Assembly: GCA_943789335.1 (NCBI GenBank)
Contig: CALSTS010000001.1
Location: forward strand, 434,001-498,000
DNA length: 64,000 nucleotides
Reading direction: 5' to 3'
Source: an uncultured Pseudomonadales bacterium
Lineage (GTDB): Bacteria; Pseudomonadota; Gammaproteobacteria; Pseudomonadales; Pseudohongiellaceae
The translations under genes and the position numbers were made by a program. Shown piece by piece: positions 53,758-63,293 of this stretch. The notes beneath the pieces were generated by a model that saw only the letters and a program-made list of their open reading frames with translations, ran no database searches and was not told where the DNA came from. Numbering within the stretch: the first letter of the stretch is position 1; the number at the start of each line of letters is the position of its first letter.

Positions 53758-55986
53758 ATGTACGAATTTTTTTTCAAATACTCTGCCACTGTTTACAACG
53801 AAAGTGAATTTATCCTCGTCAACACTTGGCCGCTTTGGCTGTTATATCTACTAGCATTTGTTTTCCTTGCTGGCTGTTTTTTTATGCTGGTCTGGAAGCG
53901 CAAAGTTTTGAAACTTTTATCAACTTGCCACCATCGGAGGATTACAGGCTCTCATGATAGGTCTGGTACTTTTCGTCCTATGGCAACCAGCTCTGGTAAC
54001 TGAACGCTTAGTCGGCGGTGAAAACGCAGTTGCTATTTTGCTGGATAGTTCCGCCAGCATGGCATTAGCTGAAAACGGCGAAACTCGTATGTCGCAAGCC
54101 CAGGCATTACTCTCAGAAGAAGGCTTGGCTGAATTAGCCAGATATTTATGACATTCTGCCTTATGTTTTTGCAGAGGAAACATCGCTCGGTTAATAATTT
54201 CACAGAGCTGCCTAACCCTGGTGTTAGCTCCAATATTGGCCAATCCATTATTCAGGCATTAAGAGAGGCTAGTAACACTTCATTAGGAGCATTAATCCTG
54301 GTGAGCGATGGAGCAGATAATAGTGGCAATATAGATGCAGCAACCTTAAGCGAAATTGCGTCCTATGGTGTTCCGATTCATGCCGTTGGAATTGGCCGAG
54401 AATCTATTCCAGAAGATCTCGAATTAAATAACATACAGTTACCGCAATCTGCCTTACCAGGAACGACTCTTGCTGCCGGCGTCTCAATACTGCATGACCA
54501 AGGCGGCCTCACTCGAATAAAAGTCTACAATGGTGATGAATTAATAAGCACTGAAGAAATCGAATTAAGTGCAGACCAAAATATGACCACCACATTTATT
54601 GATGTGGAGGTCAGCGACCCCGGCGAACTGGATTTGCGATTCACACTTGACCCCATTAATGGTGAAAGTAATCTTGCCAACAACTCCAGAGCACAGGTTG
54701 TAGATGTTCCTGATGGCAACTACCGCATTCTCTATATAGAAGGAGAACCGCGTTGGGAATATAAATTTATGCAACGCGCCATGGATGAAGATCCCAGCGT
54801 TCAACTTTCCACATTGTTGCGGGTCACCCCCAACAAGTTTTATCGCCAAGGCATCGATGACCCTGCCCAGCTGGAAGAGGGTTTTCCTATAGAGCGTGCT
54901 GAATTATTTTCTTATGACGCGTTGATAATTGGCAGCGTCGAACTGGCAGAATTCAACGAGCAACAACAACAAATGATCCACGACTTCGTTAGTGACCGTG
55001 GTGGTAGTTTGATGATGCTTGCTGGATTAAATGGTTTAGGTTTGGGTGGCTGGAGTGAATCAATAGTTAACGAAGTCCTACCTGCCAATCTCTCACTTGA
55101 TAATTCAGCATTTGTGCGTCAACAAGCTAAAGTGGTACCAACACCAAACGGCCTAGCTTCTCCTATACTGCAACTGACTGACAGCCCATCTGAGAACCTT
55201 GAATTATGGGATGCCTTACCGAATATAGCTGATTACCAGAACATTGGCCCGCTTAGGCCGGCAACCACCACTTTGTTGGAAATTGTTGTCGATGGAGAGT
55301 TACAGCCCCTATTAGTCACTCAGCCTTATGGCCGAGGGCAGAGCTATATACTGGCTACTGGTGGAACCTGGCGCTGGCAAATGAGTATGCCTTTAGAAGA
55401 TATGAGCCATGAAACATTCTGGCGACAATTAGCTCGCGGGTTAGTCGCTAATTCGCCACTACCATTTGAATTGAGTACGACCATTGAAAATGAAGAAATC
55501 ATTGTCAGAGCTCAGGTGCGCGATCCCAATGCTGAAGAAAATCAAGGCCTAGCAGTTTCTGCAGTAGTGTCTTCTGACTACGGCCCAGCAATGACCTTAG
55601 AATTATTGCCTTCCAGCAATCAGCCTGGCGTTTATGAAGCAAGTTTTAACCCAGTAGACACTGGTTTATTTTCAGTCGAAGCTATTTCTCGAGTGGGTGA
55701 TACGCCTATAAGCTCAACTCGCTCGGCCATAAGATATGAACAAAATCAGGAGGCTTTTGCTATTCGTCAGAATCGTGACCTGTTAGAAAATTTGGCGGCA
55801 GTAACTGGCGGTCAATACTGGCAAGCTGAAGATTGGGAAGAGTTGCCTGAAGCAATTTCATATTCCACTGCCGGAATTACTGAACAAGATATCCGCTACC
55901 TTTGGGACGCCCCGATTATTTTTATCCTGCTAATATTATTTAAAACTGCGGAATGGTTACTAAGAAGACGCTGGAGAACTATCTAA
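53758..55986 (+). pseudogene. Membrane VWA / glutamine-amidotransferase-like protein, three frameshifts near its 5' end
   Basis: The reading frame moves from 1 to 2 near 53910-53918, to 3 near 54140 and back near 54180, consistent with three one-base insertions. Joined, it gives about 740 residues: membrane helix 1 (WPLWLLYLLAFVFLAGCFF), helix 2 (ATIGGLQALMIGLVLFVLWQ), a VWA domain with MIDAS AILLDSSASMA and LVSDGADNSGN, an Ig-like region, a class I glutamine-amidotransferase-like domain (RILYIEGEPRWEYKFMQRAM) and a C-terminal membrane helix. The start is ATG 53758. It opens the MoxR locus. The rest of the gene, from 54190, is clean, so errors are more likely than decay. Confidence 0.8.
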
Positions 55987-56903
55987 TGCTGGCAAACAAT
56001 CCAAAGAGCGTTATTTTAGCATTCGCCGCGACCTCTTTGTTCTTAGTTTCACTGTCTGCTAGAGCTGAACTTTATGTCACTATCGTACAGGGGCTTGGTG
56101 GGGAGCCCACATTTGAAGAAAACTTCCAGACCCAAAGCCAAACTATAGTCGAAGCATCTGCATCTTTAACTGATGCTGACAAAGTCACTTTATTCGATGG
56201 CGAAGATGCTACTCGAGAGAACTTGCTTGCACACTTTGAATCTCAAAGTGCTGTAATGACTGAGAATGATCGGTCTGCGATTTACCTGATTGGTCACGGC
56301 AGTTTTGATGGCGAGGAGTATAAATTTAATATCCCCGGCTTGGATATCACGACTGATGACATTCTTAACATCATGCAATCCTTTCCCGGACAAAATCATT
56401 TTCTTTTGAACACTTCCAGCACTAGTGGCGCTCTTTTAGAACCCCTGGAAGATGAATCTCGAATTCTGGTTACTGCAACCCGAAGCGGAAATGAAAAAAA
56501 TGCCACCGTCTTTGGCGAGTACTTTGCGCAAGCATTAAGCAGCGAAGATGCCGACTTAAACAAAAACAATAATATCAGTATTGAAGAAGCCTTTGGTTAT
56601 GCTCAACGCCAAGTCGAAGAGTATTTTGAAAGCCAGGGGCAACTTGCAACCGAGCATCCCGAAATTATTGGCAATGGTGCTGCGCAATTTACCTTAGCCC
56701 GAATAAACCCTATTGTGATTTCAGATGAAAATCCACGTATTGCAGAACTGCAAGAGCAAACTTTAGATATAGATCGCCAGATTGAAAACCTGCAACTACA
56801 ACGCTCTGAATTAAGTAACCAAGAATATATCGAACAACTACAAGCACTGATCCTTCAGTCCGCCAGGATCAATGAAGAAATAGATCAATTAACAGGCGAA
56901 TAA
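55986..56903 (+). CDS. Exported caspase-fold (C13/C14-like) protein without catalytic cysteine
   Basis: 305 residues from ATG 55986, overlapping the previous stop by one base. A signal peptide (1-28, ending SARA) precedes a caspase-like domain. The histidine motif IYLIGHGSFDG (His104) is intact; the strand that should present the cysteine reads FLLNTSSTSGALLEPL (142-149 region), with serines instead. An EF-hand-like loop DLNKNNNISIEE lies at 190-201, and the C-terminus (about 235-300) is a coiled coil. It is probably a non-proteolytic caspase relative in the periplasm, acting with the neighbouring MoxR/VWA proteins. Confidence 0.75.
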   Translation: MLANNPKSVILAFAATSLFLVSLSARAELYVTIVQGLGGEPTFEENFQTQSQTIVEASASLTDADKVTLFDGEDATRENLLAHFESQSAVMTENDRSAIYLIGHGSFDGEEYKFNIPGLDITTDDILNIMQSFPGQNHFLLNTSSTSGALLEPLEDESRILVTATRSGNEKNATVFGEYFAQALSSEDADLNKNNNISIEEAFGYAQRQVEEYFESQGQLATEHPEIIGNGAAQFTLARINPIVISDENPRIAELQEQTLDIDRQIENLQLQRSELSNQEYIEQLQALILQSARINEEIDQLTGE

Positions 56904-56943
56904 CCAAGTAAATTGTTGATCGAAAAATAGGCAATGAAACACA

Positions 56944-59287
56944 GTGAAAGCAGCACTAAATAAATCTATCTTTCGTCTAGCTCCGCTAGTGGCTTATAGT
57001 GCTATTTCGAGTGCTATTTTATTAGCTTCCCCCTCCCAAGCTAGAGAACATTTATTTGGCGCTCTGGATAACGAAACCTTATTAAATTGTGAAACCCTCC
57101 ATTGGTCGGGACAAAGTCTAGAGGCCAACGCCTGTTATATGAATATTGTCCGAACAGTTAACCCTCCTGAAATTCAGGCTGAAGCAATGTGGGCTCTAGG
57201 CGACCTGTATACCGCCGATGAATTATTAGAACAAGCTAGCACAACTTAATCCCTGATAACGCAATGATCCTGGTTAGAACCGGCGAACTGTATATGCGAA
57301 CCTACCAGTATCAGGATGCTTACAATTTTTTTAACCAAGCTCTTGCATTAGAAGCCCGATAACGCCTGGGCGCATATCGGTGCCGCTGAAGCGCTAAGCA
57401 CTGGCAATAATGGTGAAGAAATTAATGCCCACTATAGAAGCCGTGCAAACACATTTTGCGTCCCCTCCTGGCGCTCGCTTGCGCGCCATGCTCATGTCGA
57501 TTAATTCTGTCATGGAGCAGGATTTATATGACGAAACCAGAGAGCAGCTCGATCAAGCATGGGGCCTTGTCGAAGAGGAAGGCCTTCCAGCTATGCAGCT
57601 GAATGCTCTAGAGGCGGCTTTGGCTTTTGTCACCAGAAGAACCGATGAGGTTCAAACCTATATTGATGAAGCTCTGAGCGAAGCCCCGGGCTATGGCGAT
57701 GCTTACGCCATCCCTGGTTACTTTGCTTCCATCACACGTAGATATTCAGAATCCGGAGAGTTTTACCAAAAAGCCGTAGAAATCGAACCCACCCATTGGA
57801 CTGCTCATCTTGAACTTGGTCAAAATTATCTTCGCCTGAATAAAATTGATGACGGTATTCGCCATGTAGAAATCTCTTATGAAGGTGACGGCTTTAATCC
57901 AAAAACACTTAACATGATGCGTTTGCTGGATACCTTTAGCGCAAACTTCGTTGACCTGACATTTCCAGACCCGCCTGAAGGTGATGGAATTCCTAAACTG
58001 GTGCTGCGCCTGGATCGTAACGAAGTGGATGTACTTACACCTTATGCTCAAGAATTAGCAGAAGCCAGTATGGCGACTTTTGAAGAACGTTATAACTTTC
58101 CCGCAAAAGAACCTGTTATTGTCGAAATCTTTCCTAACCATGAAGACTTTGTAGTGCGCTCTATAGGCATGCCTGGCGTCGGTATTCTGGGAGTAACCTT
58201 TGGTTATCTTTTTGCCATGGACTCCCCGACTGGCCACCCAGATGAAACCTATCATTGGGGCACAACCTTGTGGCATGAAATGGCACACGTTTATACCGTT
58301 GAAGCAACAGAGCATGGAGTTCCGCGCTGGTATAGTGAAGGAATTTCCGTCTATGAGGAATGGAATACCGGCCCAATTCCTGGCATTAAAATTCCCTCCT
58401 ATGTATTGTCATTTATGGCTGAAGGCGCTTTTCTCCCGGTTGCCGAACTAGACAATGGCTTTATGCGGCCAACATATGACGAACAGGTCATTGTTTCATA
58501 TATGCAAGCGGGCCTAATCTTTCAGTTTATTTCTGAAGAGTACGGTCATGACAAAATAGTCGATATGCTTTATCAGTTTGTTGAAGGCACCGATGAAGTC
58601 ACCGCAATTGAGACAGCATTAGGTATTAGCGATAATGAATTCGATAGACACTTTAAGCAATATATTGATATTGAATTTGGCCCCTTACTTAGTAACTTAC
58701 AAATCTGGCAACAAGACCTGCAAGCAACCATGCAGGCTTTTGCTGCTGATAACTGGGAAGAAACAATTGCTGCTGCTAGTCGGGCTATTTTTACTTATCC
58801 TGAATATGTCGAACAAGACAGCCCTTACATTGCTAAAGCGCTTGCACATTCTCAGCTTGAACAAGATGATTTGAAATTCGAAACTCTTGAAACATTCTGG
58901 CAACTTGGTGGTTATTCTGCCAGAGCATTAAAAGAACTTGCTGATGCATACATAGCGCGGGGGCAACAAGAAGAAGCCATTAATGTATTCAGAGATATTC
59001 ATTATGTTGACCCCTTTGATGAAGAAACCCACGGCAAGCTCGGTGATTTATTGATCGAATTGCAACAGCCACACGCCGCTTTACAGGAATACTTGGTTGG
59101 TCTTGCTCTAGATCCTTTAGACCAGGCGACGGCCAATTATCGTGTTGCTTCGGCATATAAAGCCTTGAATGACTCTAGCCAATCAATGGAATATTTAATG
59201 ACAGCTTTAGACATTGCTCCACAATTTCGACCGGCCCAACAACTTTTATTAGAATTAAGTCGAGCAGAAACGAATACTCAAAATTAA
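56944..59287 (+). pseudogene. Exported TPR protein with HExxH metallopeptidase (peptidase MA-like) domain, three frameshifts
   Basis: Start GTG 56944 with a signal peptide ending near PSQA. The frame breaks near 57238 (one base lost), 57358 (one gained) and 57410 (one gained), all in the N-terminal TPR region; the joined protein is about 780 residues. It then has TPR repeats (HWTAHLELGQNYLRLNKIDD), a gluzincin-type site HEMAHVYTVEA with the third ligand in RWYSEGISVYEEW, and C-terminal TPRs (DEETHGKLGDLLIELQQPHA). It is placed between the caspase-like gene and moxR. The breaks cluster within 180 bp, suggesting errors. Confidence 0.8.
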
Positions 59288-59319
59288 TCAATTAAGAACC
59301 CTTTACAGGAAATAACAAT

Positions 59320-60342
59320 ATGAGTGAAGCAGTAGAAAATTTTGAATCAGATGAAACTCGAGCATTAGTCGAAGATTTCCAGATGGCTATTAACAATATT
59401 CGGGAGCAAATCAGAGGCACAATTGTTGGCCAAGATGAGGTTGTTGATAACTTACTTATCACCCTCTTCGTTGGTGGGCATTGTTTGATTACGGGGATGC
59501 CCGGAACTGCTAAAACCTTACTCGTCCATACCCTTGCTAGCGCTCTGGGCTTGGGCTTTAAACGCATCCAGTTTACTCCTGATTTAATGCCAACTGATAT
59601 CACGGGTACTGACATGGTTGAAGAAGATCAAAGCACCGGCAAACGCGAGTGGCGTTTTATTGAAGGACCTGTGTTTACCAATGTCCTGCTAGCAGATGAG
59701 ATCAACCGCACTCCGCCAAAAACCCAGGCTGCTTTGCTGGAAGCGATGCAAGAAAAAACAGTCACCGTGCGAGGCAAAAATCATACTCTTGATAAACCCT
59801 TTATAGTGTTGGCAACCCAGAATCCGATTGAGCTGGAAGGAACATATCCATTACCAGAGGCCCAGCTTGACCGCTTCCTGTTTAATGTCATTCTTGATTA
59901 TCTCGACACTGATCAGGAAGTTGCTGTTATTGATCGCTTCACAAAAAGTGTAGAAATGCCCCCAGTTAAAGCCTGTACTACTGCAAAAGAAATCGTCAGA
60001 TTTCAAAGCTTAGTCAGGGAAGTGCCTATCTCTGACTCATTAAACCGTTATGCAGTGGATATTGTTCGTGCCACCAGACCATCAGATGAGCTGGCAACTG
60101 AGATGATTAAAAAATATGCAAATTTCGGCTCCAGTATTCGCGCCACCATGAACCTGGTATTAGCCTCGAAAACTCGCGCTTTAATGCAGGGACGTTATCA
60201 CGTTCAAGCTGAAGATATAAAAGCGTTGGCTATTCCAATTCTGCGCCATCGTGTGCTACCCAATTATTATGCTGAGTCAGATGGTATTAATATTGATGAC
60301 ATCCTGGCTGATCTATTGACTCACGTTCCTGTAAACGAATAA
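59320..60342 (+). CDS. MoxR-family AAA+ ATPase
   Basis: 340 residues. Walker A GMPGTAKT at 59-66, Walker B LLADEINR at 123-130, sensor 1 in VLATQNPIELEGTYPLPEAQ, and arginine finger region LDRFLF. MoxR ATPases act as chaperones that insert metals or remodel VWA-domain partners. It is the usual companion of the DUF58 gene that follows 10 bp later. A GGAAATAAC ribosome region precedes the ATG. Confidence 0.95.
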   Translation: MSEAVENFESDETRALVEDFQMAINNIREQIRGTIVGQDEVVDNLLITLFVGGHCLITGMPGTAKTLLVHTLASALGLGFKRIQFTPDLMPTDITGTDMVEEDQSTGKREWRFIEGPVFTNVLLADEINRTPPKTQAALLEAMQEKTVTVRGKNHTLDKPFIVLATQNPIELEGTYPLPEAQLDRFLFNVILDYLDTDQEVAVIDRFTKSVEMPPVKACTTAKEIVRFQSLVREVPISDSLNRYAVDIVRATRPSDELATEMIKKYANFGSSIRATMNLVLASKTRALMQGRYHVQAEDIKALAIPILRHRVLPNYYAESDGINIDDILADLLTHVPVNE

Positions 60343-60352
60343 GAGACTAACG

Positions 60353-61267
60353 ATGCAAATAGGCCGAACCGACAACCGAAATTCACCTACTCGCTTGCTA
60401 GACCCTAGTGTGTTGTCCAGTCTTTCCAACCTGGAATTGGTTGCTAAGGCAGTGGTTGAAGGCTTTGTAATGGGCCTGCATCGCTCACCGAAATATGGCT
60501 TTAGTCAGGAGTTCGTTGAATACCGACCTTATGCTGAAGGTGATGACCCTCGCCATATCGACTGGAATGTTTATTCTCGAACTGATAAGACCTTTATCAA
60601 ACTGTTTAAAGGTGAAACCAATAGTCATTTAATGCTGCTATTAGATACATCAGCATCAATGGGATTTGGTGCGACTGTTTCAAAATTACAATACGGTAAA
60701 TTTTTGGCAGCGAGCCTAGCTTATTTAGCTTCACGTCAACATGATGCCATCGGCGCTATGATTTTTAACAGCGAAGTTGTGCAATATCGCCCAGCGACTT
60801 CAAAGAGTGGAACTCTGCACGGAATTATTCATACGCTTGATAATGCAGACGCCATCGAAGGCACGGCTATGCATAAACCCTTTACGCGTTTTCGAGAGCA
60901 TGTGAAGAAACGCGGATTAGTCGCTGTGATTTCAGATTTTTATTGCGACCCTGAAGCCTTAATGGAAAATGTGCGCCCGCTGGCTCTGCATGGCCAAGAT
61001 GTCATCATGTTCCATTTAATGGACCCGGAAGAGCTTAATCCGAACATTAAAGAATCTACCTTATATGAAGACATGGAATCAGGTGAATCGATTGAAGTAT
61101 CTCCCATGTTTATGAAACAGGACTACCCTCAAAAAATTAAAGCTCATATTGCCGCCATTGAAAAAACGGCAAAAGGCATGAACGCGGATCACATACTGTT
61201 GAATACCAATGAGCCTCTTGATCGCGCCTTACATTCTTACCTGACCTTTAGGGAGAAACGCGCCTGA
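60353..61267 (+). CDS. DUF58 (VWA-type) protein
   Basis: 304 residues. The DUF58 signature YRPYAEGDDPRHIDWNVYSR is at 58-76, followed by a VWA-like fold with MIDAS sequence DTSASM at 98-103. No membrane segment is evident, so it is cytoplasmic and probably the direct substrate or adaptor of MoxR. Its stop overlaps the start of the next gene (TGATG). Confidence 0.95.
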   Translation: MQIGRTDNRNSPTRLLDPSVLSSLSNLELVAKAVVEGFVMGLHRSPKYGFSQEFVEYRPYAEGDDPRHIDWNVYSRTDKTFIKLFKGETNSHLMLLLDTSASMGFGATVSKLQYGKFLAASLAYLASRQHDAIGAMIFNSEVVQYRPATSKSGTLHGIIHTLDNADAIEGTAMHKPFTRFREHVKKRGLVAVISDFYCDPEALMENVRPLALHGQDVIMFHLMDPEELNPNIKESTLYEDMESGESIEVSPMFMKQDYPQKIKAHIAAIEKTAKGMNADHILLNTNEPLDRALHSYLTFREKRA

Positions 61268-63291
61268 TGTCTCTGTTAAGCCCTTTATTTTTATTTGCCC
61301 TCCTCGGAATTGCTCTACCGATTTGGCTGCATCGTCTACAAACAAATGCCACTGAGAGAGAAAAGTTCAGCTCCATCATGTTTATGGAGCAGAGTCAGCA
61401 ACGTGTTCATATTCGGCGTAAATTGAAATATCTCTTGCTGATGGCGTTGCGTATTCTTTTTCTGATTTTATTAGTGCTCGCTTTCACAAAACCGGTTTTC
61501 TTTGTCGACCCTGAAGCCGCAGTAACTGAGGATATGACGCATCATGTCATTGTACTCGATACGTCTTTTTCAATGCGAGAAGGTGATAGCTTTGAGCAGG
61601 CAATTGCACTTGCTCAAGGACTAGCTGATGACATGGGCGCAGATGATATTGCCAGTCTTTATACCGCTTCTGGTTCTGTTGAAACTATCAGCACCGCAAC
61701 TGCAGATCCTTCGATTATTAGCGGCGGCCTCAATAACATTGAGCCCGATAATGGCCGCTTGGATATCGGCGCCATGGTTACCGCTCTGAACAGCTTAATA
61801 ACCAATAGTCAGGCTAATTTTATTATTCACTTTATTAGTGATTACCAACAAAGCGGTCAGGCCATTCGCTTCGCGGACATGGTCCCGGACGTAATTAATG
61901 GACGGCCAGTAAGCCTCAGCATACATCAAGTGAAAACTGAAGAAGTCCCAAACTGGTCTCTTACTTCGGTCGAAATTACTACGGCTGATACTATTCGAAT
62001 TGGTTTAAAAAATAATAGCGATGCTGAACAAAGTGCGGAAAAAACCGTCAGCTTAGCCATCAATGGTCTTGAGCAGCAAAACCTTACGCAAACATTTGCT
62101 GCCCCTGCCGATGGTATCAGTTACCTAACTTTTGAAAATGTTGTTTTTGAAGAAGGTGATAATCGTCTGGATGTCAGCGTTTCACCTAATGATAGTTTGC
62201 CTGAAGACGATACTCGCTACACTGTATTTGATAACTCCCCTCCTGCCCCTGTTGTTCTCTTAAGCTCTGATCCAGAATCTCTAGCGGCTACTTACATCAC
62301 AACCGCTCTGGAAACTGCGCCCCGCGGTTACCAAGTTGAGCTGCAAAATATCAATGATTTTGACCCTCGAATTTTGCAACGCTATCCCTGGATAGTCATA
62401 GATGATATCGGTGCGATTAATGACTCTTTAGCTCAAAATTTACAATCTTATGTTGATGGCGGTGGCTCAATATTGGCAGCTGTAGGTGACCGCGCACTTG
62501 GCCAGACAACTATTCCAGTAGGTGGACAAACTATTGGTGGAGGCCTTACATTCAGTCGTAATACTATATATAACGTTCAACGCGTGAATACTTCTCACCC
62601 GGTTCTAAATGGCTCTGTTGGTTGGAATAACCTCGCTATTTCAAGAGTTTTACCCATCGAAGCAGATGACGATAGCAATATCCTCATTAATTTAAACGGG
62701 GATATTCCTTTCTTATTAGAGCGTAACATCGGCCTTGGTCGCTTCCTCTTATTAAATACAAGTTTAAATAACACTTGGAGTGATCTGCCCGTAAAGCCAG
62801 TTTTCGTCAGCTTTATTGCTGAAGCTGCTAGGCATTTATCCAATGAAGAATTATTAGTTAAAGAACAAGCCGTTAATAGCTTTCTTCCCCTTGGGCAAAA
62901 TGGCGGCAGCTCTGGCCAAGTTTATAATCCTTCTGGTGACAGCTTGCTATCACTGGCAGATACAACTCAAGCGCAGAATATACAATTAACTGAAACCGGT
63001 TATTACAGAATAGTTACCCTGGGCCGCGACATATTAATTGCGGTCAATCCGGATGCCCGTGAATCTGACCTAAGCCTCATGGACGCTCAAGCTCTGCAAA
63101 ACTGGGAGACCATGGTAGCTGGCAGTACTGGAAACATAGAATTAATTGAGGGTGTTGCCGTCAGCGTAGCTGAAGAAGACCCTGTTGCTATTGAGATTTG
63201 GCGTGTATTATTGATTTTACTTGCTGTAATTGTCCTTACCGAGTCCTTATTGGGCAATCGCTATCTGCGGTTCGATACAGGGAATTCCTAG
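61267..63291 (+). CDS. BatA-type membrane VWA protein
   Basis: 674 residues. An N-terminal membrane segment (SPLFLFALLGIALPIWLHRL) and a second (YLLLMALRILFLILLVLAF) form the aerotolerance-operon N-domain, then a periplasmic VWA domain with IVLDTSFSM (Asp98), an Ig-like region and an amidotransferase-like segment (WIVIDDIGAINDSLAQNLQS), and a final membrane helix (IWRVLLILLAVIVLTESLL). It resembles the gene at 53758 and is a likely membrane target of the MoxR-DUF58 pair. Confidence 0.9.
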   Translation: MSLLSPLFLFALLGIALPIWLHRLQTNATEREKFSSIMFMEQSQQRVHIRRKLKYLLLMALRILFLILLVLAFTKPVFFVDPEAAVTEDMTHHVIVLDTSFSMREGDSFEQAIALAQGLADDMGADDIASLYTASGSVETISTATADPSIISGGLNNIEPDNGRLDIGAMVTALNSLITNSQANFIIHFISDYQQSGQAIRFADMVPDVINGRPVSLSIHQVKTEEVPNWSLTSVEITTADTIRIGLKNNSDAEQSAEKTVSLAINGLEQQNLTQTFAAPADGISYLTFENVVFEEGDNRLDVSVSPNDSLPEDDTRYTVFDNSPPAPVVLLSSDPESLAATYITTALETAPRGYQVELQNINDFDPRILQRYPWIVIDDIGAINDSLAQNLQSYVDGGGSILAAVGDRALGQTTIPVGGQTIGGGLTFSRNTIYNVQRVNTSHPVLNGSVGWNNLAISRVLPIEADDDSNILINLNGDIPFLLERNIGLGRFLLLNTSLNNTWSDLPVKPVFVSFIAEAARHLSNEELLVKEQAVNSFLPLGQNGGSSGQVYNPSGDSLLSLADTTQAQNIQLTETGYYRIVTLGRDILIAVNPDARESDLSLMDAQALQNWETMVAGSTGNIELIEGVAVSVAEEDPVAIEIWRVLLILLAVIVLTESLLGNRYLRFDTGNS

Positions 63292-63293
63292 TT

